Assembly (NCBI RefSeq): GCF_000380485.1 | Contig: NZ_AQYG01000050.1 | Coordinates: 62,001-126,000, forward strand | Direction of reading: 5' to 3' | Length of the DNA stretch: 64,000 bases | Origin: Jongsikchunia kroppenstedtii DSM 45133 | GTDB taxonomy: Bacteria > Actinomycetota > Actinomycetes > Mycobacteriales > Mycobacteriaceae | In this document: positions 16,791 to 25,396 of the stretch, in pieces | Layout: the number at the start of each line of letters is the position of its first letter | How positions within the stretch are numbered: the first letter of the stretch is position 1 | Translations under genes and position numbers: made by a program | The notes under the pieces: model-generated | Databases searched by the model: none | The model's input: the letters and a program-made list of their open reading frames with translations, nothing else | What the model was told of the DNA's origin: nothing

Positions 16791-18448
16791 TTCCACACCC
16801 CCGACTCCACGAGCTGCTTGGTCTCGAGGCGACGCAGCTTGCCTGATGTCGTTCGGGGCACCGCACCGGGCTCGACGAAGATCACGTCGGCCGGCATGAT
16901 TCCGCACTCGGAAGCGACCGACGACATCACCTCGCCGCGTGCGCCGGCCTTGTCCTCGCCGCGGTATTCCGCCACGACCACGAGACCCGGTCGCGCGGAG
17001 TCCTCGCCGCGGGCCATCGCGACCACTCCGCCGCGGCGGATGCCCTCCACTGCGGCAGCGGCGCGCTCGACCTCGACCGGAAACAGATTGCGCCCGGCGA
17101 CGATCACGATCTCCTTGACGCGGCCGCAGATCACCAGCTGCCCGTCGATGAGATAACCGACGTCACCGGTCGAGAACCACTCGCCGTCGTGCAGCGGGCC
17201 ATGGCCCAGGTAACCGTTCATCATCGAGGTACCACGGATCTGCACCTCGCCCGCGTTGCGTCCGGCTATCCGGGGAATATCGGCATTCGATTCGATGACA
17301 CGAACCTGCATGCCCCCCAGCGGCTTTCCGAGAATCGCAAAACGGCGGCGGATCGGCGCGGCCGAGCCGTCGCTCGATGTGACGGTGACCTCGTCGTAAT
17401 GCGCACCGTCGCCAGCCACCGGCATCGTGACCGCGCAGGTCGATTCGGCCATTCCGTAGGCCGGCGCCGCGGCGGCGGGGTCGAAGCCGAAACGCGCCGT
17501 CTCGGCGAGGAACTTGTCGAAGGCATCGGGATCGATCGGCTCGCCGCCACTGATCGCGAACCGCAGCCGCGACAGGTCGGCGTCCTTGAGCAGGCGGCCG
17601 TAGCGGCCCAGGATGTCGTAGGCGAAATTAGGCGCGGCAGTGATCGTGGCCTTGCTCTCGGTCAGCCACTTGAGCCAGTTGAAGGGCGACGCGGCGAACG
17701 CGGAATTCGGCACGAGGTACAGCGGGAAGCCCGACCCCATCCCCGCGAGCAGGAAGATCAGGCCCATGTCGTGGTACAGCGGTAGCCAGCTGAACCCCAC
17801 ATCGCTGGTTCGGTGCACCCCCATCCGGGCGATCACCTCGGTCGTGTTGGTGCGCACCGCACGGTGCGAGACGACGGCGGTCTTCGGCTCACCGGTCGAG
17901 CCGGCGGTGCCCTGCAGCACGGCGGGAGCGGTGGCAGCCACCTCCCGCGGCACGAACTCCGAGACATCCGCGCCCACACCGTAATCGGCAACCCGGTCGA
18001 CCCGCAGCGGGCCATCTACCTTCGACAGCAGATCGAGCTGGGGACCACTTCCGAGGATCGTGCCGACCCCGATGTCGTCGAACCGGGCGTACGTGGTCTG
18101 CGCCCACTGCTTCTCGTCGGCGCCCCGGATCGGCCCGGGGAGGATCGAGACCGCGGTGCCCGCGAGCCAAGCACCCTGGACCGCGGCGACCAGATCGACG
18201 GACGGATCACCGATCAGACCGAGCGCGGCGGGCTCGCTGCGCCGGCGATCGGCAAGTATCTGGACAGCGATCTCTTCCGCACGCGCGTGGACGTCGCGCC
18301 ACGATCGCGTTGTCCACGTTCCGGTTTCGGCATCGAGCACCGACAGCGAGTGCTCGCTGCTCAGCATCGCTTCGCTGACGGAGGAGGCGAGCATGCTCGC
18401 GGTATTAGCCTCGGCAAGCACCGTGTTCTGCTGCATTGCTGTCTTCAC
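16787..18448 (-). CDS. Long-chain fatty acyl-AMP ligase, MbtM (FadD33)-like
   Basis: A 553-residue adenylate-forming enzyme. The P-loop reads [10 protein letters not shown], the A5 motif YGMAEST, the hinge region [21 protein letters not shown], and the C-terminal catalytic Lys lies in TTSGKLRR. The segment [10 protein letters not shown] is characteristic of FadD/FAAL proteins that activate long-chain fatty acids as acyl-AMP for transfer to a carrier protein. In the mycobactin pathway MbtM supplies the acyl chain of the hydroxamate. Two small carrier-protein genes in this locus (21605 and 48609) could be its acceptor. It ends in an ATGA overlap with the dehydrogenase gene. Confidence 0.85.
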   Translation of the reverse strand: MKTAMQQNTVLAEANTASMLASSVSEAMLSSEHSLSVLDAETGTWTTRSWRDVHARAEEIAVQILADRRRSEPAALGLIGDPSVDLVAAVQGAWLAGTAVSILPGPIRGADEKQWAQTTYARFDDIGVGTILGSGPQLDLLSKVDGPLRVDRVADYGVGADVSEFVPREVAATAPAVLQGTAGSTGEPKTAVVSHRAVRTNTTEVIARMGVHRTSDVGFSWLPLYHDMGLIFLLAGMGSGFPLYLVPNSAFAASPFNWLKWLTESKATITAAPNFAYDILGRYGRLLKDADLSRLRFAISGGEPIDPDAFDKFLAETARFGFDPAAAAPAYGMAESTCAVTMPVAGDGAHYDEVTVTSSDGSAAPIRRRFAILGKPLGGMQVRVIESNADIPRIAGRNAGEVQIRGTSMMNGYLGHGPLHDGEWFSTGDVGYLIDGQLVICGRVKEIVIVAGRNLFPVEVERAAAAVEGIRRGGVVAMARGEDSARPGLVVVAEYRGEDKAGARGEVMSSVASECGIMPADVIFVEPGAVPRTTSGKLRRLETKQLVESGVWK

Positions 18449-18484
18449 TTTCGTTGTAGTGGATTGAGCCGGCCGAACCGGATA

Positions 18485-19249
18485 TCACCCGATGGCGGCG
18501 GTTGCCGGCGGGAGGAAGCCCGCGATCAACGCACTCACCGCGTCCGGGTCTTCTAGGTGCGGATGGTGGCCGAAGCCGGAAAGCATGTGGGTTGTCACCT
18601 CGCCGGAGGATCCGGCGGTGATCAGATCGGCGTGCAGCCGCGAGCCGTAGTTGTCCTCGGTCCCCTGGACGACCCACAGGGGTGCCTCGATACGCGGCAG
18701 CAGACCGGTGATGTCGAAATCGCCGAACTCCTCCGAGAGCCAGACGCCGGACCACCGGCGCAGCAATGCGTCGGGGTCGTCGTGGAACATCGCCAGCGAC
18801 GGCCGCACCGATTCCTCGAATACCTCTGCGGTGCGGCGTATTCCAGCCAGCGTGACATCCTCGGCGACGACGTGCGGGGCGATCAGCACGGCACCCGCCG
18901 ACGCGTGTTCGCTCGCGTAGATCGCCGCGATCGACGCCCCGTCCGAGTGGCCGACCAACGCCGGCGGCGTGTCGATCCCTATTCCCTCGAGCACCTCGGG
19001 AAGCACTTCCAGCGCCTCGACGTGCAGGTAGCGCGCACCGTCAGGTCCGGTGCCCCCGGAGCCGCCGTAGCCGTGCCGGGAGTACACCAGGGCGCGCATA
19101 CCGGTTGCCCGGGCCAGCAGTGACGGGAGCCGGCCCCATTGGCCCGCCGAGCCCAGGCCCTCGTGCAGGAAGACCAAGGTGGGCGCGTCGGGCGCCCCGT
19201 CGTGGAGCACGTATTCGATGTCGCCCTTCGGATGCGCAAGAACAGGCAC
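18485..19249 (-). CDS. Alpha/beta hydrolase
   Basis: A 254-residue alpha/beta hydrolase. The nucleophile elbow is GHSDGAS with Ser102, the oxyanion region reads FLHEGLGSAGQWGRLP, the acid is probably in VQGTEDNYGS, and the His lies in GFGHHPHLEDP. No signal peptide is present. In this operon it could be a type II thioesterase-like editing enzyme or a releasing hydrolase, because the NRPS encoded at 35407 lacks a thioesterase domain. That role is inferred from context. The start is GTG, 3 nt after the preceding dehydrogenase gene. Confidence 0.8.
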   Translation of the reverse strand: MPVLAHPKGDIEYVLHDGAPDAPTLVFLHEGLGSAGQWGRLPSLLARATGMRALVYSRHGYGGSGGTGPDGARYLHVEALEVLPEVLEGIGIDTPPALVGHSDGASIAAIYASEHASAGAVLIAPHVVAEDVTLAGIRRTAEVFEESVRPSLAMFHDDPDALLRRWSGVWLSEEFGDFDITGLLPRIEAPLWVVQGTEDNYGSRLHADLITAGSSGEVTTHMLSGFGHHPHLEDPDAVSALIAGFLPPATAAIG

Positions 19250-19252
19250 CGG

Positions 19253-20437
19253 TCACCATCCGTGATTCGACACGTCGAACATGTTGGCGCCCAGCTGCGT
19301 TCGCCCCACGTAGTCGAGACACTCCGCGGGTTTGGCCGGCATGATCGAGCAGAACTGCACCTCTCGCAGCAACCGCTGCATCGGGCCGTCCGCGGCCATC
19401 GCCGCCGATCCGACGAGCGAAACCGCCTGCGAAGCAAGCGATTGCGCGGTCTCGCCGAGATGATACTTGGCGGCATACACCATTTCGTTCGTCGACGGGT
19501 CGGACCGGTTCTCGGCCACGGCACGAGCGGCCGCCACGGTCAGCGCCTGCGTCGCCTGCAGCGAGACCGCCATGGCACCGACGCGCTGGACGTCCGTGTC
19601 TTTCGACCGGCGGCGCTCGTCATTCGCGACATGCGCGGTGGCGAAGGCGACGATCGCCCTGGACAAGCCCAGGTAGGCGCCCAGATACCCGGCGGCCATC
19701 CAATGCGGTTCCCGCACAACCTTGAACAGCGACATGCCCTCGACCGCCAGGAACAGCCGATCCTGGCCGATCGGGGTGTCCTCCAGGAACATCTGCGCGG
19801 TCGACGTGCCGCGCAACGCAGTGCCGCGCCATTCCGACGAGAACGAGACGCCGGGGTCGTCCGCGCCGACGACGAAGTGCGAGACCTCGAAGTCGGTATC
19901 GGTGTCGGCCGGCCGGGCGGTGACCACATAGTGATCGGCGACGCCGGCGAGCGAGACGAACGACTTGTGTCCGTTCAAGATGTATCCGTGCGGCGCCCGT
20001 TCATACGTGGTCGATATGCCACGCAGCCGCGCCCCGGTGGCGGGTTCGGATGCCGCCGAGGCGAACATCCGTCGCTGACCCACCACCTGATCGATCACCC
20101 ACTCACGGAAGGCGATCCCGTTCTCGCCCAGCGCGTCGGCGTCGGCCTCGAACAGCGAGCCGATCGCCACGTTGTGCATGTTGAAGCCGAGCGCGATGGC
20201 ACCGTTCGCCGCCCCCAGTTCGGCGAGCAGTTCGGTATAACTGCCGAAGTCGAGGCCGAGTCCGCCGCAATGCTGCGGAATCATTGCCGCCAGCAGACCG
20301 GACTCACGAATCAGCGCGTAGGCCGTACTCGCCGGCTCGATGCCGAGATCGATGGGGTCGGCGAGCTCGGCCAGCTGCGGGGTGATCCCGCGGGCCAGTT
20401 CCAGAGCCGCATCCAGAGGTCGGGTTGCAAGGGTCAT
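19253..20437 (-). CDS. Acyl-CoA dehydrogenase-like flavoprotein (first of pair)
   Basis: A 394-residue acyl-CoA dehydrogenase-fold protein. It has the N-terminal IPQHCGGLGLDF helix turn, the middle-domain stretch FASAASEPATGARLRG, then GYILNGHKSFVSLAGVADHYVVTARP. The C-terminal end (FCSIMPAKPAECLDYVGRTQLG) departs from the usual GGTxEIxR pattern. It is one base from the next dehydrogenase gene, so the two may form a heteromer or act in sequence. The upstream partners are a carrier protein and a proline-type adenylation enzyme, the set used to oxidise prolyl-S-PCP to pyrrole- or pyrroline-carboxyl groups in PltE/RedW-type pathways. Substrate assignment is an inference. Confidence 0.8.
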   Translation of the reverse strand: MTLATRPLDAALELARGITPQLAELADPIDLGIEPASTAYALIRESGLLAAMIPQHCGGLGLDFGSYTELLAELGAANGAIALGFNMHNVAIGSLFEADADALGENGIAFREWVIDQVVGQRRMFASAASEPATGARLRGISTTYERAPHGYILNGHKSFVSLAGVADHYVVTARPADTDTDFEVSHFVVGADDPGVSFSSEWRGTALRGTSTAQMFLEDTPIGQDRLFLAVEGMSLFKVVREPHWMAAGYLGAYLGLSRAIVAFATAHVANDERRRSKDTDVQRVGAMAVSLQATQALTVAAARAVAENRSDPSTNEMVYAAKYHLGETAQSLASQAVSLVGSAAMAADGPMQRLLREVQFCSIMPAKPAECLDYVGRTQLGANMFDVSNHGW

Positions 20438-20438
20438 G

Positions 20439-21608
20439 TCAGTTCTCCACGGGCAGACCGAGATCGCGGGCGATCGACACCCGCAACAGGTCATTCGTTC
20501 CGGCATAGATCGAGGCGGCCACCGCACTCGTCGCATTCACGTGATAGCCCGAGTCCGCGATCACGGCACGGGCACCGAACAGCGGTGCGGCCGTCGTCTC
20601 GAACTGCAGCAGATCCTGCGCACACGAGATCTTCACCTGGGCCGCATCGGTCGACATCGCGCTGAGCGGCGTGGCCCCGGCGTCGATTCGTCGGGCCATG
20701 TCGTAGACGAGCGTCCGCACCCGGTAGCGAATGGTTGCGAGGTCCGAGACACGGGACGCGACAAGCGGATTGGACCCAAGGCTGCCGCCGAACTGCTGCC
20801 GATCGCGCAGCCAGCCGACGACGCGCTCGATCGTCGCGTGCATTCCGCCGAGCGCATAGCTCATCAGCAGCGCACGCTCCCAGGTCGTCGTGCTCGCCAG
20901 GAACGCCAGCCCCGATCCCTCGGTGGTCACCAAGTCGGCCTCGGTCGCGCGCACCGCGTCGAAATCGATTGCGCCCATGGGCACCTCGGTCAGGGCGACC
21001 TTCTCGAACGGTTCCGAGCGCGTCACGCCGGCCCGATCGGCCGGGATCAGAAATGCACTGAGGGCGAACGGATGACGGGCCTCGTCGGTCCTGGCAAAGG
21101 TGAGAATCAGGTCCGCCGCCGGCGCCGCCGTGACATACGCTTTGCGGCCATCGATCTGGAAGTCCGCGCCGTCGACGTCCGCACTCTCCGCGGTTCGCCT
21201 CGCCGCCGTACGCATCGACAGCGGATCGGAGCCGCCGGTGTCCTCCGTGAGCGCGTGGCACAGGATGAGCGAACCGTCCGTCAGGCCGTCGACGTAGGGA
21301 TCCAACGGCTTGCGACTCAGCGTCGACAGCGGCCACTGGATGCCGAACACCTGCGAGGTGAGCGCGTAGCAGAGTCCCGCGGGTACGCCCGCGCGGCCGA
21401 CGCCCTCGATCACCGCGACCGCGTTCTCGACCGCGCCGCCACCAGTAGCGCCACGGAGCGAATCGGCCATCACCCCGGCGACCGACGGGATCGACAGCAA
21501 CGTGCGCCAGGCATCCCGGAAGTCCTTGCCGACGATTCCCGGGAGCGCCGGGGCCACTTCCTGCGCGACGGCGGCCGGGACGTCCGCGGCCGGCGCGACG
21601 ATCGTCAT
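20439..21608 (-). CDS. Acyl-CoA dehydrogenase-like flavoprotein (second of pair)
   Basis: A 389-residue acyl-CoA dehydrogenase-fold protein. It shows CHALTEDTGGSDPL in the FAD/substrate loop, DGRKAYVTAAPAADLILTFART, the RQQFGGSLGSNPLVASRVSDL helix and a near-canonical C-terminal IYAGTNDLLRVSIARDLG. The N-terminal domain is diverged. Its start overlaps the carrier-protein stop by 4 nt (ATGA). This tight order (adenylation enzyme, carrier protein, dehydrogenase, dehydrogenase) suggests oxidation of an acyl group held on that carrier protein rather than on coenzyme A. The alternative is a second fatty-acyl desaturation step. Confidence 0.8.
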   Translation of the reverse strand: MTIVAPAADVPAAVAQEVAPALPGIVGKDFRDAWRTLLSIPSVAGVMADSLRGATGGGAVENAVAVIEGVGRAGVPAGLCYALTSQVFGIQWPLSTLSRKPLDPYVDGLTDGSLILCHALTEDTGGSDPLSMRTAARRTAESADVDGADFQIDGRKAYVTAAPAADLILTFARTDEARHPFALSAFLIPADRAGVTRSEPFEKVALTEVPMGAIDFDAVRATEADLVTTEGSGLAFLASTTTWERALLMSYALGGMHATIERVVGWLRDRQQFGGSLGSNPLVASRVSDLATIRYRVRTLVYDMARRIDAGATPLSAMSTDAAQVKISCAQDLLQFETTAAPLFGARAVIADSGYHVNATSAVAASIYAGTNDLLRVSIARDLGLPVEN

Positions 21609-21898
21609 CGAGTCTCGCCCGCGAGGACTGCCGACACGCTGGCATGCAGTGTCTGCGGCGTCCGGAAGTTCCGCGCCACCACCAGGTCCTCGGGCAGCTT
21701 GCGGCCCAGATGCCGCTCGAGATCGGCGACGATGTTCACCAGCGTCAGAGAATCGAGCATGCCGGTGAGCAGGATCTCCGTGTCGTTCTCGATCGGCTCG
21801 GTGCGCCCGTGCCGGCGGGCGATTGCCTCCGACACCACGGCGCGCACATCATCGACCGACACAGCGGAGCTCTGCTCGAGGTGGTCATGCGTCGTCAT
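21605..21898 (-). CDS. Stand-alone acyl/peptidyl carrier protein
   Basis: A 97-residue carrier protein. The phosphopantetheine site is GMLDSL with Ser50, followed by TLVNIVADLERHLGRKLPEDL and FRTPQTL, the usual helix II-III pattern. It resembles the discrete PCPs that pair with proline adenylation enzymes (PltL/RedO type) as much as an ACP. It sits between the adenylation gene and the two dehydrogenase genes, overlapping both by 4 nt (ATGA at each junction). It could also accept the fatty acyl group from the MbtM-like ligase. Confidence 0.85.
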   Translation of the reverse strand: MTTHDHLEQSSAVSVDDVRAVVSEAIARRHGRTEPIENDTEILLTGMLDSLTLVNIVADLERHLGRKLPEDLVVARNFRTPQTLHASVSAVLAGETR

Positions 21899-23454
21899 AG
21901 GGATAACTCCTGATTCGTGAATGTGAGCGCGGCCAGATCCTCGAGTTCGGCTCGATCGATCTTTCCGCGACCGTTCGTGGGAAGTGGTGAGTGCGCGATG
22001 ATCCGGTCCGGCTGGGCGGCGGCCGGCAGTCGAGACCGCACGGCGCACTCGACCGCGACCAGGACATCGGACGCCGACGGCGCCGCGGGATCGATGTCGA
22101 CGAACAGCGCGATGCGATTGTCGTCACCGATGGCGACCGCCGCCGCCCCCGGCGCCCGGCCGTGTTCGGATGCGATCGACTCGATGCCGGTCAGATCGAT
22201 CCGGTAGCCGCGCCGCTTGATCTGACGGTCGGCCCGCCCTAGCAGGATCAGCTCGCCGGCCTCGTTGCGGTAGGCGCGGTCGCCGGTCCGATAGGCCCTG
22301 CGCACCTCGCCGTCCGGGAACGACACCTGGACCGCGGGGTCGACGACGCTGCCGTCGACCACGTAGCCGGTCAGCAGGGTGGGCCCGGCGACAACCAGCT
22401 CGCCGACATCGGCCGGATTCAGGTCCTCATCGACGATGCAGCCGTGAACGCCCGAGATCGGCATGCCCACGGGTACCGGGCGCCCCGGTGTCCACCCGCG
22501 AACGTCGGCTGCGGTGCACACGTTGGTCTCGGTGGGCCCGTACCAGTTGCGCACCTGCGCCGACGGGAAGGCGGCAAGCAGTTCCTGGAGCGCCGGGGCC
22601 GGATAGGGCTCGCCCGCATAGGCGATGGCGCGCAGCTCGGCGAGTTCTCGTCGTTCGGCGACGAGTGCGCCGACGATCCCCTTCAGCAGGGTCGGAACCG
22701 CATACAAGACGGTGATCTTCTGCGCGTCGAGCCAGTCGACGGTGTCCCGCGGGAACGGCTTGCACCATTCCGGGAAGATCACCGCCGTCGCACCGACCAC
22801 CGCGGTGGCGAAGATGTCGAACGTACTGAGGTCGAAGGTGAACGCCGCCTGCGCACCGACCCGATCCGTCGCCTGCAGGCCGAGTGACCCCGCCGCCCAT
22901 CGCGCGAAATGCGCGACCGCACCGCTCGGCAACAGCACGCCCTTGGGCACGCCGGTGCTGCCGGAGGTGAACAGGAGGTACCCGGGATCGGCGAAAGGCG
23001 TTGTCCGGGCTTCGGATACGTCCGCGCCGCGAACGAGCGCAAGTCCTTCCCCGACCGCCGTCACGGATTCGCCGTTTGCGGAATCGTCGGCGGCGGCGCC
23101 GGCCGGGACGAGCATCTGCACGATGCCCGCCTGTTCGCAGAGCAGGCGCGTGCGCTCCGACGGGTCGCTCGCGTCGAGCGGTGCGACGACCGCACCGGTC
23201 GCGATCACGGCATGGATCGCGATGATCGCGGTGGCCGAGCGGGGCAGGTGGACGCCGACCGCGTCGCCGCGCCCGACCCCGGCCGATCGGAGTCGATCCG
23301 CGAGATCGGCGACCCGTTCGTGAAGCCGACGGTAGGTGAGGGCGTCGGCCCCGTCCACAATCGCCGGGCGATCGGGATGCGCTGTCGCCGCCGCGTCGAG
23401 AATCCGGCTCAGCTCGCTCGAAGACGTGCGGGTCGCGCCGATGTCGTCACTCAT
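21895..23454 (-). CDS. Stand-alone amino-acid adenylation enzyme, proline-type specificity suggested
   Basis: A 519-residue NRPS-type adenylation protein without fused domains. Core motifs are LLFTSGSTGVPKG (A3), FTFDLSTFDIF (A4), NWYGPTETNVCT (A5), YRTGDRAYRNEAGELILLGRADRQIKRRGYRID (A7-A8, quoted by position about 395-427) and NGRGKIDR (A10). Reading the ten specificity positions by eye gives D-L-F-Y-A-A-W-V-C-K. This is close to the D-L-x-Y-L-A-L-V-C-K pattern that I recall for L-proline in PltF/RedM/CloN4-type enzymes. The neighbours (carrier protein, two dehydrogenases) fit a prolyl-S-PCP oxidation set. A D-alanine ligase of DltA type is less likely on the code. The gene overlaps the next by 4 nt. 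Confidence 0.82.
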   Translation of the reverse strand: MSDDIGATRTSSSELSRILDAAATAHPDRPAIVDGADALTYRRLHERVADLADRLRSAGVGRGDAVGVHLPRSATAIIAIHAVIATGAVVAPLDASDPSERTRLLCEQAGIVQMLVPAGAAADDSANGESVTAVGEGLALVRGADVSEARTTPFADPGYLLFTSGSTGVPKGVLLPSGAVAHFARWAAGSLGLQATDRVGAQAAFTFDLSTFDIFATAVVGATAVIFPEWCKPFPRDTVDWLDAQKITVLYAVPTLLKGIVGALVAERRELAELRAIAYAGEPYPAPALQELLAAFPSAQVRNWYGPTETNVCTAADVRGWTPGRPVPVGMPISGVHGCIVDEDLNPADVGELVVAGPTLLTGYVVDGSVVDPAVQVSFPDGEVRRAYRTGDRAYRNEAGELILLGRADRQIKRRGYRIDLTGIESIASEHGRAPGAAAVAIGDDNRIALFVDIDPAAPSASDVLVAVECAVRSRLPAAAQPDRIIAHSPLPTNGRGKIDRAELEDLAALTFTNQELSL

Positions 23455-25136
23455 GCGTCACCGAGCAATTGCCGTAGGGCGTTCTTGTCCATCTTGCCCA
23501 GGGGCGTCAACGGCATCTCGTCGATCACCCGTACGACATCGGGCGCCTTGTAGGCCGCGAGCCCGGCGGTCGACTCCACGAACGTCAGCAGGTCGTCGCG
23601 AGTCGGCGGCTGCTGCGCCGTGGTCTCCGGGACGACGAAGGCCACCGAACGCTCGCCGAGCACCGAGTCCGGCTCACCCAACAGGGCGACGGCCCGAATG
23701 TCCGGGTGGGTGAGCAGCGCACCCTCGACCTCCGTGGCCGCGATCTTCTCGCCGCCCCGATTGATCTGGTCCTTGATCCGGCCGGACACGATGAGGTGGC
23801 CACTGCTCAATCGGCGGACGAGATCTCCGGTGCAGTAGAAGCCGTCGGCGGTGAACGCCCGCTTGTTCTGCTCCTCGCCGTCGAAATATCCGCGCAGGGT
23901 GTAGGGCCCGCGCACGGTGAGCTCGCCGACCTCGCCGTCGGGAACCTCGTTTCCGTCAGGGTCGACAACCCGGATCTCGTCGTACGGCGACACCGGCACG
24001 CCCTGGGTGGTGGCCAGCAACTCCGGATCGTCGTCGAGGTGGGTGGCGCAGAACAGGCCCTCGGACATGCCGAGAATCTGCTGCAGCGTCGCGTCGAACT
24101 CGTCGATGATCCGGCGCGCCTCGTAGTCCGACAGCCGTGCCGAGCCGATCTCGATGATCTTGAGCGAGCTCAAGTCGGCCTCGGCGAATTCGCGCTCGTC
24201 CAGCCACATGGGCACCAGCTGAGGGTTGATCGCCGTCATCGTGACGCCCTCCTGCTCGATCAGCTCGAAGCAGATCGCCGGGTCCTGACTCGGTGCCAAG
24301 ACCACCTTCCCCCCGACGCGCAGGGTCGCCAGGATGCCCGGGCAATTCCACGTGTAGTTGAAGGCGATCGGCAGCACGGCGAGGTACACGCTGTCCGAGT
24401 CCAGCCGACTCCGCTCCCCGGCGACGCGCGAGTTGTACGCATAGTCGTCGTGCGTGCGGCCGATCAGCTTCGGCATCCCGGTCGTCCCGCCCGACAGCAG
24501 CAGCATCGAGATGTCGGAGGGGCTGATGCCGGGATCGGCCACCTCCGCACCCGGAACGTAGAGCGACGACAGCTGGTGGAACCGCTCGTCGCCGGCGTGG
24601 TCGCCGAGATCGCCGGCGATGATCACCGACTCGAGCGCGGGCGCGACGTCGGCGACATGCGCCGCCAGCTCGCGATGGTCGAATCGGTTGAACACATCGG
24701 TGGTGACGTAGGCGCGCGCCCCGGTCGCGGTGGCCAGGTATCCGACCTCGGCATGGCGATGGCCGGGCTGGGTGTGCACCGGGATCGCTCCCAGCCGCTG
24801 CAGGGCGAACCAGCCGACCACGAAATCGGCGGAGTTCGGCAGCTGGAGCAGAACCGCGTCCCCGGCGACGATCCCGATCGAACGCAGACCGGCCGCAAGC
24901 TCGGTCGCGCGCCGCGCGAGGTCGGCGTACGAGAGTCGGAGGTCGCCGTCGACGACCGCCGTCGACGAGCCGTAGGCCTCCGCCCACTCATCGAGCCTGG
25001 CGCTGAACGTCTTTCCCTCCCAGAGACCGAGCTCGCGGTACTTCTCCGCGTACTCGGCGGGCCAGTCCTCGATCCGATCCCGGATCGACGCGGCCTGGGT
25101 CGGCGCTTCTGCCATCACGGTGTCACCGGGTGTCAT
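23451..25136 (-). CDS. Aryl acid (salicylate/2,3-dihydroxybenzoate)--AMP ligase, MbtA/EntE-like
   Basis: A 561-residue aryl-acid-activating enzyme. It carries [12 protein letters not shown] (P-loop), [49 protein letters not shown] and the C-terminal [11 protein letters not shown]. The substrate loop reads FNYTWNCPG. Aligned to DhbE/EntE (HNYPLSSPG), Asn235 is kept and residue 240 is Cys, the residue found in salicylate-activating relatives. The position matching DhbE Val337 is Phe, which is atypical. It should load an aryl group on the N-terminal carrier domain of the NRPS at 35407. No salicylate synthase or DHB genes are in the window. It is the first gene of an eight-gene operon behind an iron box. 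Confidence 0.9.
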   Translation of the reverse strand: MTPGDTVMAEAPTQAASIRDRIEDWPAEYAEKYRELGLWEGKTFSARLDEWAEAYGSSTAVVDGDLRLSYADLARRATELAAGLRSIGIVAGDAVLLQLPNSADFVVGWFALQRLGAIPVHTQPGHRHAEVGYLATATGARAYVTTDVFNRFDHRELAAHVADVAPALESVIIAGDLGDHAGDERFHQLSSLYVPGAEVADPGISPSDISMLLLSGGTTGMPKLIGRTHDDYAYNSRVAGERSRLDSDSVYLAVLPIAFNYTWNCPGILATLRVGGKVVLAPSQDPAICFELIEQEGVTMTAINPQLVPMWLDEREFAEADLSSLKIIEIGSARLSDYEARRIIDEFDATLQQILGMSEGLFCATHLDDDPELLATTQGVPVSPYDEIRVVDPDGNEVPDGEVGELTVRGPYTLRGYFDGEEQNKRAFTADGFYCTGDLVRRLSSGHLIVSGRIKDQINRGGEKIAATEVEGALLTHPDIRAVALLGEPDSVLGERSVAFVVPETTAQQPPTRDDLLTFVESTAGLAAYKAPDVVRVIDEMPLTPLGKMDKNALRQLLGDA

Positions 25137-25225
25137 CAGTTACCTTTCTGGCGGTTTGGCGGCTGCGCGATACCACGTGCCGGACAGCTCCGGCAGGTGA
25201 TTGCGAGAATCAGCCTGACAGCTAG

Positions 25226-25244
25226 TAAGGTTAGCCTAACGTAA
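25226..25244 (-). promoter_or_regulatory. IdeR/DtxR iron box upstream of the aryl-AMP ligase operon
   Basis: TAAGGTTAGCCTAACGTAA matches the DtxR/IdeR consensus at 16 of 19 positions, 90 nt upstream of the ATG at 25136. It lies between the start of the eight-gene operon and the end of the irtB gene; the rest of this 260-bp spacer shows no gene. Confidence 0.85.
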
Positions 25245-25396
25245 TTGGGTTGCCAATCTCGGGGTGGGAACCCCGGGCGCATCCCCCAACGGACTTGCAC
25301 TCAAAGCCGCTGGGAGGCAGCGCTTATCGACTCGACGCCGCGTCGATCACCGAGAACTACGTGCAGGTCGGGTTTGCCGCGGACTCGGGAACCCGG

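Noticed and set aside
25330-25346. TCGACGC-C-GCGTCGA palindrome downstream of irtB as a terminator or operator
   Set aside because: Short, no T tract, and such GC palindromes are frequent in this DNA by chance.
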